Below, one piece after another: positions 26,391 to 34,784 of a DNA stretch of 64,000 bases. The first letter of the stretch is position 1. The number at the start of each line of letters is the position of its first letter. The notes under the pieces were generated by a model. It saw nothing but the letters and a program-made list of their open reading frames with translations, was not told the DNA's origin and searched no databases. The position numbers and the translations under genes are program-made. The DNA is from UBA6898 sp964463135. Lineage in GTDB: Bacteria; Nitrospirota; Thermodesulfovibrionia; Thermodesulfovibrionales; UBA6898. The stretch lies in assembly GCA_964463135.1 (NCBI GenBank), contig CAYXBA010000013.1, positions 1 to 64,000 on the forward strand, given 5' to 3'.

Positions 26391-28049
26391 ATGATACGTT
26401 CCGGCGACAAGGTCCAGGAAAAGCTGGAAGAGCTGCGGAGGGTCTTTTCTGCCCAGCTGCCGGAGAAGTTACAGACGCTTGAAGAGACGCTGAAGGGTCT
26501 GTCCCGGGATACATGGGATCCCCAAAAAGCCGAGCATGCTGCCCGATCACTTCATACGCTTGCCGGCACTGCCGGCACCTTCGGCTTCTCTGCGGTCCGT
26601 GCCTCGTCAAAAAGCACTGAGGCTGTGCTCAGATCGGGCATCAAAGAAAGCGGGGTCCCGGCTGACAGCCTGTTTACCGAGCTCGGCAAACAGTTTTCAG
26701 CGCTGAAGGCCGCCTGCGGAGATGCTGTTATTTCCCCATCTGTTCAGACGGCGGGTACACAAGCCCCCTCCCCGCTTCGCCCGGACGTCAATACGATTTT
26801 TGTGATCGATAAGGACTCCCTGTTTATCGACAGCCTGGCAATGCAGCTCAGCTGTTACGGGTACAAGGTCGATGCCTTCAGTTCTGCTGCTGATCTCAAC
26901 AACGCACTGAAGACGTCACCCCCCCTTCTTATTATCATGGAGCTGTCATTCCTTGAGGATCTTCATGCCCAACCCGATGCGAGTACAGGGCTTCAGGAGG
27001 AAAACGGATCATTGATCCCGGTTATTTACCTCTCTGACCGTGTTGATTTCAGCAGCCGGCTCCAGGCCGTACGTTCCCGGGGACATGCCTATTTTGCGAA
27101 ACCGGTGGATGTCGGCCGCCTGGTGGACTATCTTGACGCGCTGACAACGAAAACCCCGCGCGCACCCTTTCGCATCCTTATCGTTGATGACGAGCCTCTG
27201 CTGGCAGACTATCATGCGACCGTACTGCAGCAGGCGGGCATGACAGCATCTGTTGTCATTGACCCGGAACAGACCCTGGAGTCACTGATCGATTTCAGAC
27301 CTGAGCTTATTCTCATGGACATGTATATGCCGGGTTGCAGCGGTATGGAACTGGCCAACGTCATACGCCAGGATGAGACGTACGTTGACATCCCGATCGT
27401 ATATCTGTCCTCTGAAACGGATGTTGACCGGCAGCTCGTTGCCATGGGCCGCGGCGGCGACGATTTTCTTACAAAACCGATACGGCCGGACCATCTTGTT
27501 TCTTCGGTCACTTCACGGGCCGAACGGTACAGGATCCTGCGCAGGTTCATGATACGCGACAGCCTGACCGGCCTGCTGAACCATTCAAGGACAAAAGAGC
27601 AGCTTGATATTGAGGTTGCAAGGGCGCAGAGGAATCAGTCCGATCTTGCGTTTGCCATAATCGATATCGATCATTTCAAGTCGGTCAATGATACCTATGG
27701 ACATTACACAGGCGATCAGGTCATAAAGAATCTTTCACGTCTTCTGCAGCAGCGGCTTCGGAAGACCGATACGATCGGACGTTACGGCGGAGAGGAATTT
27801 GCTGTTATACTCCCGGATATGGATGCCGCTAACGCTCAGAAGGTCCTTGACGCAATAAGACAGGATTTCAGCCGGATCAGCCAGCAGGCCAGGAATCAGA
27901 TATTTTCGATCACCTTCAGCTGCGGCATTGCAGCGTTCCCGCATAATAAAACTGCAGGAGTGCTGAACGAAGCAGCTGATGCTGCACTGTACACGGCAAA
28001 GAACAGCGGCCGCAACTGCACCTGTGTTTCTGGGCAGGATGGCCGTTAA
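26391..28049 (+). CDS. HPt-REC-REC-GGDEF diguanylate cyclase
   Basis: 552 residues from ATG 26391; a TTG at 26355 is an alternative and neither has a strong ribosome binding site. Domains: HPt (SLHTLAGTAGTFGF) in the first 110 residues, a degenerate receiver (about 140-250, VIDKDS, no acceptor Asp at the expected place), a canonical receiver (LIVDDEP; LILMDMYMPGCSG), then GGDEF with GGEEF at about 466-470. An inhibitory-site RKTD lies 5 residues upstream. It should make c-di-GMP under phosphorelay control, as WspR or HsbD do. Gene order places it as an output of the chemosensory operon. Confidence 0.9.
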   Translation: MIRSGDKVQEKLEELRRVFSAQLPEKLQTLEETLKGLSRDTWDPQKAEHAARSLHTLAGTAGTFGFSAVRASSKSTEAVLRSGIKESGVPADSLFTELGKQFSALKAACGDAVISPSVQTAGTQAPSPLRPDVNTIFVIDKDSLFIDSLAMQLSCYGYKVDAFSSAADLNNALKTSPPLLIIMELSFLEDLHAQPDASTGLQEENGSLIPVIYLSDRVDFSSRLQAVRSRGHAYFAKPVDVGRLVDYLDALTTKTPRAPFRILIVDDEPLLADYHATVLQQAGMTASVVIDPEQTLESLIDFRPELILMDMYMPGCSGMELANVIRQDETYVDIPIVYLSSETDVDRQLVAMGRGGDDFLTKPIRPDHLVSSVTSRAERYRILRRFMIRDSLTGLLNHSRTKEQLDIEVARAQRNQSDLAFAIIDIDHFKSVNDTYGHYTGDQVIKNLSRLLQQRLRKTDTIGRYGGEEFAVILPDMDAANAQKVLDAIRQDFSRISQQARNQIFSITFSCGIAAFPHNKTAGVLNEAADAALYTAKNSGRNCTCVSGQDGR

Positions 28050-28073
28050 CCATGGAGGCACGGTCATAATCCG

Positions 28074-30518
28074 GTGAAGACGAATATCCTTCTGCTTATC
28101 TTTGCCGTCTTTATCGTCTCCCTCATCATAACGCTGAATATCTTCTTCCAGCAGAACTACCAGAGTGAAATGGCAGAGCAATTCAACCGGCAGCAGCTGC
28201 TGATCGCAAAATCGGTTGCAAAGAGCATTGAAGGACATGTAGAGCATATCGAAGAAGAGACTATCGCCTTTTGCAGTCTTCTGGCTGAGAGAGGCTTCGA
28301 TGGCAGGAATATGGAAGAGTTCGTAAATACCGCGTTTGCGGAGCTGAAGGAGGAGATCGTTATCAACCTGAAGATCATTGATAACCAGGGACGGCTCCGA
28401 TACAGCTCTTCCGGGGAATCCCTGACCGGAAATGATCTTGAATTTTACAAGGCAGGCCATGATGTAAAGAATGGGAAGGTACTGTTCCTCGATCGTATCG
28501 CAGAGCAGAAGAAACTTGTTCTTGTCGCTCCGGTGGGCCGCTCAGCAGAGCGAAAAGGCATGCTGATTGTAGATGTCATGCTCAATACCATAAGTAATAA
28601 GTTTTTGGCGCCGATCAGGCAAGGCTCCAGCGGCCATGCCTGGATGATGGATGGAAAAGGTACAGTGCTCTTTCATCCGACCGAGCCGAAGATGGTCGGC
28701 AAGAATATCTACTCTGCTGACGCATCCTGTTTCCGGTGCCACGCATCTTTTGATGTGGAAAAGAAGATCCTCCGGAGTGAGGACCTGGGATTCAGTGCGT
28801 ATGTGGCCCCCTATGGCGAAGACAAGATCCTCGCATTTTCCAAGGCCAAGGTAGCTGATATGACCTGGATCATCTGCGTTACAACGCCGTATTCAGAAGT
28901 TACCTTCAGCATACGAAAGAGCATGAAGCTGCACTCCCTGCTGGTCATATTTATTTTTATAGCCACGGTCGCATCGGCCTTCGGCATTGTAGTCATGAAC
29001 CGCCAGAGGATCAAGGCCCAGGAGCGTGCGGGGCATCTCGAAACACAGCGGCAGCTCGAGATGGAGATCCTCCAGACAAAGGACTATCTTGAAAATATCC
29101 TCGAGAGTACTGAGTCGAAGATCATGGTGCTTGATCGTGACATGATGATACGGACTGTCAATTCGGCACAGGCACGGCTCTGCGCAATGAAGAAAGAGGA
29201 TCTTCTCGGCAGGAGCTTTTTTGACATATTTCCTTTTGTGGAGGAAAAAGACCGCAAGGTATTCGCGGATTATCTGAAAAAATGCCTTGCAGGCGACAGC
29301 CAGAGGATCCGTGACTATGTCTATACCAGGGCCAATGAGACGCTGTACATTAATATCAATATCAACCCGCTGGTACTGCATGGCGATGTGTCGGGAATTA
29401 TCCTTTCCAGTGGTGATGTGACCGAGGAGGTCAATCTGAAAGAAGTTCTGCGGGACTATGCCGGCCGCCTGGAAGAACTGGTCAAGGACAGGACCGATGA
29501 GCTTATCAGTGAAAAGGAGAAGTTAAATGCCATTGTCGAGACGGTCGGGGCCGGGCTGTTCCTTGCCGATGAGCAGAACCGCATTACCTGGACAAACAAG
29601 ACGCTCCGGCAATGGATAGGCAAAAGCGAGGAGGAGGAGATCACCCTTGACGATATCTACGGCGATGATCCTCTCCAGAAGGCTATCATCGACAACAAGA
29701 TACTGCAGGAGGTCATTCATCATAATTTCGGCCGGAAAAAAGGGGACTTCCAGTTCACGTCAAATACGCTTACCGGACCTGACGGTCATATGCTCACCCT
29801 TGTCCTGATACAGGACATTACCGACATGAAGAAGATGGAAGAGCAGATGATGCATTCAGAGAAGCTTTCTGCACTTGCCCGTATCTCTGCCGGAGTGGCC
29901 CACGAGATCGGCAATCCCCTTACCTCCATTTCGTCGTATGTGCAGATCCTCAGGGAGATGGAACATGACGAATTCACCCGTGAGAGCCTTGATACTATTG
30001 CAAAACATATCAACCGGATCACTGATATCGTGCGGCAGATGTCGTCCTTTTCCAAAACGACCATGGGTGATCTTAAATACCATCATGCCCGGGATCTGAT
30101 CGCCATGACCCTGGACCTTGTCAAATACGACAAGCGCATGAAAGACATCAAGATCACGCTTGATATCCCGGACGACCTTCCGAAGGTCAGGGTGAATGAG
30201 ACCCAATCGATCCAGGTATTCATGAACATTATTCTGAACGCTGCTGACGCAATGCTGAATGAGGGCGCCCTGGAGATCACGGCACAGAAGCTCGAGCATG
30301 AGGTTGAGATATCTTTTTCGGACACCGGCCCCGGCATTTCGCCTGAGCATATGGAAGCCATATTTGATCCTTTCTTTACGACAAAGGAAAAAGGCACCGG
30401 TCTCGGGCTTGCGGTCAGCTATAATATTATCAAGGGATATCAGGGAGATATCATCGCGGAGAATAAGTCTGACGGGGGGACAATATTCAGGGTGAGGGTG
30501 CCGCATCATGAAGGCTGA
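28074..30518 (+). CDS. Sensor histidine kinase with haem-c motif in periplasmic Cache-like domain
   Basis: 814 residues from GTG 28074. TM1 is at about 5-25, the periplasmic Cache-like domain about 30-275, and TM2 about 288-308. Two PAS-like regions (about 335-450 and 485-590) precede HisKA with His610 (AGVAHEIGNP) and HATPase (DTGPGIS, GTGLGLAV). Within the sensor, CFRCH at residues 219-223 is a CXXCH haem-attachment motif, so the kinase may carry a covalent haem and sense redox, O2, NO or CO. The adjacent NtrC-type regulator overlaps it by 11 nt and is its likely partner. Confidence 0.92.
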   Translation: MKTNILLLIFAVFIVSLIITLNIFFQQNYQSEMAEQFNRQQLLIAKSVAKSIEGHVEHIEEETIAFCSLLAERGFDGRNMEEFVNTAFAELKEEIVINLKIIDNQGRLRYSSSGESLTGNDLEFYKAGHDVKNGKVLFLDRIAEQKKLVLVAPVGRSAERKGMLIVDVMLNTISNKFLAPIRQGSSGHAWMMDGKGTVLFHPTEPKMVGKNIYSADASCFRCHASFDVEKKILRSEDLGFSAYVAPYGEDKILAFSKAKVADMTWIICVTTPYSEVTFSIRKSMKLHSLLVIFIFIATVASAFGIVVMNRQRIKAQERAGHLETQRQLEMEILQTKDYLENILESTESKIMVLDRDMMIRTVNSAQARLCAMKKEDLLGRSFFDIFPFVEEKDRKVFADYLKKCLAGDSQRIRDYVYTRANETLYINININPLVLHGDVSGIILSSGDVTEEVNLKEVLRDYAGRLEELVKDRTDELISEKEKLNAIVETVGAGLFLADEQNRITWTNKTLRQWIGKSEEEEITLDDIYGDDPLQKAIIDNKILQEVIHHNFGRKKGDFQFTSNTLTGPDGHMLTLVLIQDITDMKKMEEQMMHSEKLSALARISAGVAHEIGNPLTSISSYVQILREMEHDEFTRESLDTIAKHINRITDIVRQMSSFSKTTMGDLKYHHARDLIAMTLDLVKYDKRMKDIKITLDIPDDLPKVRVNETQSIQVFMNIILNAADAMLNEGALEITAQKLEHEVEISFSDTGPGISPEHMEAIFDPFFTTKEKGTGLGLAVSYNIIKGYQGDIIAENKSDGGTIFRVRVPHHEG

Positions 30519-31866
30519 TCAATACAAAATACTGGTTGTTGACGACGAACGGGATATCTGCCGTGCGCTCGAATTCCTTCTTTCCCGGGAGGGTTATACC
30601 ATTGCCACGGCATTCAATGGTCTTGATGCTCTGCGCAAGATCGAGGCAGAGGAGTTTGACCTGGTCATTTCAGATCTCAAGATGGAGGGAATGACCGGCC
30701 TTGAGCTGCTCGAAAAGGCATTGGTCATCTACCCCCATCTCATTGTAGTTATCATGACCGCGTTTGCGTCGGTCGAGTCGGCGGTCGAGGCGATGAAAAA
30801 GGGGGCAAGCGACTATATTGTAAAACCTTTCATCAATGAAGACGTCAAGATGACGGTCAAGAGGCTGCTGGAGCATAAATCCATTGTCATGGAAAACCTT
30901 GTACTCCGGCAGCAGCTGAGCCAGCAGTTCGGAAGCAGGGAGTTTGTCGGTGTTTCCCCCCAGATGTATGCGATCTTCGAGATGCTGAAAAAGGTCATAC
31001 CAACCAGGAGCAGCATCCTTATATTGGGTGAGAGCGGTACTGGAAAAGGCATGATCGCAGAGGTTGTCCACAGCAACAGTCAGCGGAAGGATAAGCCGTT
31101 TATTTCGATAAACTGCTCGGCCATTCCGGAAAATCTGCTCGAAAGCGAGCTGTTCGGGTACAAAAAAGGTGCTTTCACCGGCGCAGCAACGGACAAGAAG
31201 GGCCTTATAACCATGGCTGATGAAGGCACACTTTTCCTGGACGAGATCGGCGATATGCCCATGTCGCTTCAGGCCAAGGTACTTAAAGTGCTCGAAACCG
31301 GGGAGGTGCTGCCGGTCGGAGACACAAAGGCAAAATACGTTGATGTCAGAATTGTCGCGGCAACGAACAAGAACCTCGAAGAACAGATCAGCAAGGGCCT
31401 TTTCCGGGAAGACCTTTATTACCGGCTTAATGTAATAGAAGTTAAACTCCCTGCGCTGCGCGAAAGAAAAGAAGATATCAATGTCCTTGCCAGACATTTT
31501 GTCGAGAAGTATGCCCGCGAAAACGGGAAGAAAGTCATCGGCCTCACGGATGAGGCCCTTGCAGTGCTGAATAATTATTCGTGGCCGGGAAATATCAGGG
31601 AACTGAGGAATGTGATCGAAAGAGCGGTTGTACTCGCCTCAAACGATAAGGTCGGTCTTGCCGAACTTTCTGACAGGATAAAGATACAGCAGGGCACGCG
31701 CGGCAGCCAGTCCCTGAAAGACAAGATCGAAAACTATGAAAGCCAGATCATCAGGGAAACCCTGCTGGCACACAATGGCAACAAGGAAAGCTCTGCAAAG
31801 GAGCTTGATGTTGACCTGGCAACCCTGTACCGAAAGATAAAAAAGCTCGGTATTGCAGAGGGCTGA
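30508..31866 (+). CDS. NtrC-family sigma-54-dependent response regulator
   Basis: 452 residues. Receiver with Asp56 (VISDLKMEGMTG); AAA+ domain with Walker A GESGTGKG at 174-181, the sigma-54 contact loop GAFTGA at 221-226 and Walker B FLDEIGDMP; C-terminal Fis-type helix-turn-helix (about 410-450). It activates RpoN-dependent promoters when phosphorylated, here presumably by the haem-motif kinase. No clear -24/-12 element was found by eye upstream of the facing cytochrome genes, so its targets stay open. Confidence 0.94.
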   Translation: MKADQYKILVVDDERDICRALEFLLSREGYTIATAFNGLDALRKIEAEEFDLVISDLKMEGMTGLELLEKALVIYPHLIVVIMTAFASVESAVEAMKKGASDYIVKPFINEDVKMTVKRLLEHKSIVMENLVLRQQLSQQFGSREFVGVSPQMYAIFEMLKKVIPTRSSILILGESGTGKGMIAEVVHSNSQRKDKPFISINCSAIPENLLESELFGYKKGAFTGAATDKKGLITMADEGTLFLDEIGDMPMSLQAKVLKVLETGEVLPVGDTKAKYVDVRIVAATNKNLEEQISKGLFREDLYYRLNVIEVKLPALRERKEDINVLARHFVEKYARENGKKVIGLTDEALAVLNNYSWPGNIRELRNVIERAVVLASNDKVGLAELSDRIKIQQGTRGSQSLKDKIENYESQIIRETLLAHNGNKESSAKELDVDLATLYRKIKKLGIAEG

Positions 31867-31947
31867 AATCCCGCTGAAGCATAGTTGAATCGATTTCTTC
31901 GACTCGGGTCCTGAGCATCAGACCCGCTTTACGGCAGATAAAACAGG

Positions 31948-31976
31948 GGCTGGAAGCAGTTGGACTGCTTCCAGCC
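31948..31976. terminator. Bidirectional intrinsic terminator between convergent operons
   Basis: GGCTGGAAGCAG and CTGCTTCCAGCC form a perfect 12-bp stem around TTGGA. It lies between the end of the NtrC-type gene and the end of the minus-strand cytochrome gene. The minus strand has a TTTT tract after the stem, so it should work best for the cytochrome transcript. Confidence 0.8.
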
Positions 31977-31987
31977 TTACGATTACA

Positions 31988-32746
31988 TTACTTGTGGCAG
32001 CGCTGGCAGTCGTTGATACTGAAAGCTGACTGGCCATTGTGGCAGGTCGCGCAGAACTTCCCCTGATAAAGGTCATCCATCTTCATTCCTGAGCCGCCTT
32101 TTTTGTACTTGAACGTCTTTGCGTGGCAATCATCACACTTGAACATGGCAGTGTGGATCTCGTGACCGAAAGTAACGGCAGACATGGTCTTTGCAGGATA
32201 GGTGACCGCCTTTTTGAATGCGGTCATGCCGCTGTGGCACTTGGCACAGGCTGTCGCTGCAAAGGCTTTCTTGCCGTTATGGCAGACGCCGCAGGAATTG
32301 CCCTTATACATCTCTTCCATGGTCAGCTTTGTGCTGCCTTTCTTCATAAGAAAGACCTGGGGGTGGCACTCACTGCACTTAAATTTATTCGTGTGGTTCT
32401 GATGTGAAAAATTCACCGGCATGCCCGACGAAACATAGGAGAACGTTGTGAGCTTGTGACAGGTATTGCAGGCATTCTTATCAACGTTTGATTCCTTGTG
32501 GTCCTTGATGATATGACATTGATTGCAGTGCACACCGAGGCTCTTGTGTTTTGCGTGCGAGAACAAGCCTGCCTTATCCTGGGCATATTTATCGTAGGAA
32601 TGACAATTGAAGCACGGCAGTCCGGAGTCCTTCAGGGACGCTATGACCGGTGACTGGGGCTCTTCATATTTTGTCTCTACGTTCCCTTTAAATTTGCAGC
32701 CTGCAAGCGTCAGAAGCATCGAAATGATCGCTAGTATCCGTATCAT
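31988..32746 (-). CDS. Nine-haem c-type cytochrome lipoprotein
   Basis: 252 residues. Signal peptide with lipobox (TLAGC, Cys about 17). Nine CXXCH motifs are present: CFNCH, CNQCH, CNTCH, CSECH, CGVCH, CAKCH, CDDCH, CATCH and CQRCH. Repeats such as GNSCGVCHNGKKAF / GKFCATCHNGQSAF and KFKCSECH / MFKCDDCH show an internal duplication of a c7-like module. It is a periplasmic or outer-membrane electron carrier. Last gene of a three-gene minus-strand operon with a membrane cytochrome b. Confidence 0.92.
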   Translation of the reverse strand: MIRILAIISMLLTLAGCKFKGNVETKYEEPQSPVIASLKDSGLPCFNCHSYDKYAQDKAGLFSHAKHKSLGVHCNQCHIIKDHKESNVDKNACNTCHKLTTFSYVSSGMPVNFSHQNHTNKFKCSECHPQVFLMKKGSTKLTMEEMYKGNSCGVCHNGKKAFAATACAKCHSGMTAFKKAVTYPAKTMSAVTFGHEIHTAMFKCDDCHAKTFKYKKGGSGMKMDDLYQGKFCATCHNGQSAFSINDCQRCHK

Positions 32747-32754
32747 GTCCCCTC

Positions 32755-33507
32755 CTATCCTTTCTTCTCTTTCTTCGCTTCATCAGGGAAGAGGAGTTCA
32801 TACTCAAGCGGATGATGGTGCTTCAGTTGTTCTGTCGAGATTTTGCCGGTGATCCAGATCCAGCTCATCGGAAACACCTCCGGTTTTAAGTGCTCATTGT
32901 AGAAGTGCCAGAACAGGATGAAGACTATGGCAAGGAGTGCCTCATCGCTGTGCATCAGTCCGAGAAGTTCCCATATCCAGCCTGTTGCGAACTGGGGGAT
33001 GATATAGGTGGCCTGCATCGGAAAGGCAAGCGCATATCCCGAGGAGCCTATGATGAACATGCCCCAGAAAACCGCCCAGTAGTCGAATTTTTGCGCGTAG
33101 GAGAATTTGCCGAACCTGGCCTTTTCTTTGGAAAGACCGAAGAAGTACATAAAGTTCTTAATAACGTCAAATACATCCTTCGGCAGCGGAATGACCGTTG
33201 TCTTGGTACTCATCTTTATCTGCCCGGTTGCAAACAGGTACACGAGGTAGATCACATGCCAGATAAAGTCGATCAGCATGGTGACCCCTGCGATCCTGTG
33301 TATCAGCCCTGCCATGTCGGCTCCGCCCCAGATGCGTATCCATATGCTCGAAAGTCCCTCGGGATCGTGTGCATATTTAAGTCCCCAGCCCGTAAAACTG
33401 AGCAGGAGAAAGGTGGTGAACATTACGACATGCTGTATCCTGAAAATGATATTAAACCGCTCAATCTCTTTGGGAATCTCTGTTGTTGATCCGTTCATTT
33501 CGCTCAT
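32755..33507 (-). CDS. Membrane cytochrome b (FdnI/HyaC-like quinone-interacting subunit)
   Basis: 250 residues with about four or five membrane helices. His residues in the helices (RIQHVVMFTTF, GLIHRIAGV, DFIWHVIYLVY, FILFWHFYNEH) could ligate two b haems, as in formate-dehydrogenase and hydrogenase gamma subunits. It probably exchanges electrons with menaquinone and the two flanking multihaem cytochromes. The genes touch or nearly touch (1-nt overlap with the 7-haem gene, 8 nt to the 9-haem gene). Confidence 0.88.
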   Translation of the reverse strand: MSEMNGSTTEIPKEIERFNIIFRIQHVVMFTTFLLLSFTGWGLKYAHDPEGLSSIWIRIWGGADMAGLIHRIAGVTMLIDFIWHVIYLVYLFATGQIKMSTKTTVIPLPKDVFDVIKNFMYFFGLSKEKARFGKFSYAQKFDYWAVFWGMFIIGSSGYALAFPMQATYIIPQFATGWIWELLGLMHSDEALLAIVFILFWHFYNEHLKPEVFPMSWIWITGKISTEQLKHHHPLEYELLFPDEAKKEKKG

Positions 33508-34442
33508 TATTTTCCCTCCTTTTTCCTGAAGATCGCATCCCTGATGTCAGCAAAGGCTTCAAGCAGAACATGAAGAACAATGAATGCGAACGTTCCTATG
33601 GTCAGCAGGATCAGGAGCTTTTCGCCATAGTGCGGAATTGGCCCCGGTTTCTTGTGGGTGATCGCCTGCACGAATTTCTCATTTGCGCCCTTATGGCACT
33701 TGCCGCAGGTTTCAAGTTTGTTCCTGCCGAAGACCGGCGATGTCGGGTCTGTTTTGGTCTTTATGTCATGCGCATTATGGCAGCTTGCGCAGGATGGGGC
33801 TCTGGTATGTCCGAGATGCAGTTTTCTGCCGTGAAAGCTTTCCTTGAAGCTGTCCATGACATTTTCTTCCAGTTTATATTTTTCGATGATGCCCTTGTCC
33901 GCATGGCATTTGAGGCAGGTCTCTACCTGATATTTCCTGCTCATGGGAGAGTTCCCGTCCTTTACCCTGGTAATGTAATGCGGTGAGCCGTGGCAGTCTA
34001 TACAGAGCGCGCCGTCTGATTCTTTCTTTTCGATGATATTCTTTCCATGGACGCTTGCCATGACCTTTTGATATGTTTCCTCGTGACACTTAATGCAGGC
34101 TGCTCCGGCAACCGCATCGGCCTTGAACTTGGCAGATAGTTTCGCCGAGAGCGACAGCAGATTCGACGGCAGCGATGTCCCTGCAGCTCCATGGGCAGCA
34201 CCGGCGAACGCTGCATGGCATTCGGTACAGGTCAGTGCTCCGTGCACTGAAGCCTTGAATTTCTCGGCGTCCACATTCAGTTCGATCATGGCGCCATTCT
34301 GCGCTTTGATCTTACCCTTCATAGAACCGTGGCAGGAGATGCAGCTTGCTGAATCCTCAGAAAAGCCGGAAGAGGGAAAGAGGAGGATGAGGAGCAGCAA
34401 GGGTGCGGCGGCAGAAAAAACCATTCTTTGAAACATAGGCAC
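33507..34442 (-). CDS. Seven-haem c-type cytochrome with C-terminal membrane anchor
   Basis: 311 residues. An N-terminal signal peptide (FSAAAPLLLLILLFPSSGFS) precedes seven CXXCH motifs (CISCH, CTECH, CIKCH, CIDCH, CLKCH, CASCH, CGKCH). A C-terminal transmembrane helix (LLILLTIGTFAFIVLHVLLEAF) holds it to the inner membrane with a basic cytoplasmic tail. The layout resembles cytochromes that accept electrons from a cytochrome b. First gene of its operon; a promoter candidate lies 150-180 nt upstream. Confidence 0.9.
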   Translation of the reverse strand: MPMFQRMVFSAAAPLLLLILLFPSSGFSEDSASCISCHGSMKGKIKAQNGAMIELNVDAEKFKASVHGALTCTECHAAFAGAAHGAAGTSLPSNLLSLSAKLSAKFKADAVAGAACIKCHEETYQKVMASVHGKNIIEKKESDGALCIDCHGSPHYITRVKDGNSPMSRKYQVETCLKCHADKGIIEKYKLEENVMDSFKESFHGRKLHLGHTRAPSCASCHNAHDIKTKTDPTSPVFGRNKLETCGKCHKGANEKFVQAITHKKPGPIPHYGEKLLILLTIGTFAFIVLHVLLEAFADIRDAIFRKKEGK

Positions 34443-34784
34443 CTCTTACATATGTGATAGCTATTACTAACGAATAGCGGAAAACGCATTCTGTAAAAGC
34501 ACGCAAAAAACCCTTCAAATCCTCCCCAGGATTTTTAAAACGTATCGCCCTTTTTGTATTTATAGAAAGCTAAAACTACAAATAGCAAGCTATTTAAACA
34601 GAACAAACCGTTTATGTCAACTCAATAAATCGCTTGGAACCATCAAGGCAAAAGCCAGCCTGGCGTGGTGGCTCGGGACAGGCAGGAGCCGTAAACCTGT
34701 GCTGTTATACGCGTTCAGGGGAAAGCATCGCGGCAGCCCCGCATGCCGGCAGGAATGGCACGTTGCAGCCGGCTCCGTTATCGG
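34443..34784. other. Intergenic region between cytochrome operons
   Basis: 342 nt without a gene. The half nearer 34443 is AT-rich and holds a promoter candidate. The half at about 34640-34784 is GC-rich with short inverted segments (GGCTC/GAGCC, two GCCGGC copies) and could be a structured RNA leader or the 3' end of the upstream transcript. No known riboswitch consensus could be matched. Confidence 0.5.
34592..34620 (-). promoter_or_regulatory. Candidate sigma-70 promoter of the 7-haem/cyt b/9-haem operon
   Basis: On the minus strand TTGACA (34615-34620) and TTAAAT (34592-34597) are separated by 17 bp. The -35 is perfect and the -10 is weak, so an activator may be needed. It would leave a 5' leader of about 140 nt. 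Confidence 0.45.

Noticed and set aside
32890..33489. Plus-strand open frame of 199 codons opposite the cytochrome b gene
   Set aside because: The minus strand encodes a clear membrane cytochrome with His ligands; the plus reading has no recognisable fold.
31867..34443. Sigma-54 (-24/-12) promoter for the cytochrome genes as target of the NtrC regulator
   Set aside because: No GG-N10-GC element with good flanks was found upstream of 34442 or 35975; the best promoter there is sigma-70-like.
34640..34720. Cyclic-dinucleotide or cobalamin riboswitch before the cytochrome operon
   Set aside because: Such switches often precede cytochrome genes, but the conserved cores (for example the GCAAAGCC-type segment or a B12 box) could not be found on either strand.
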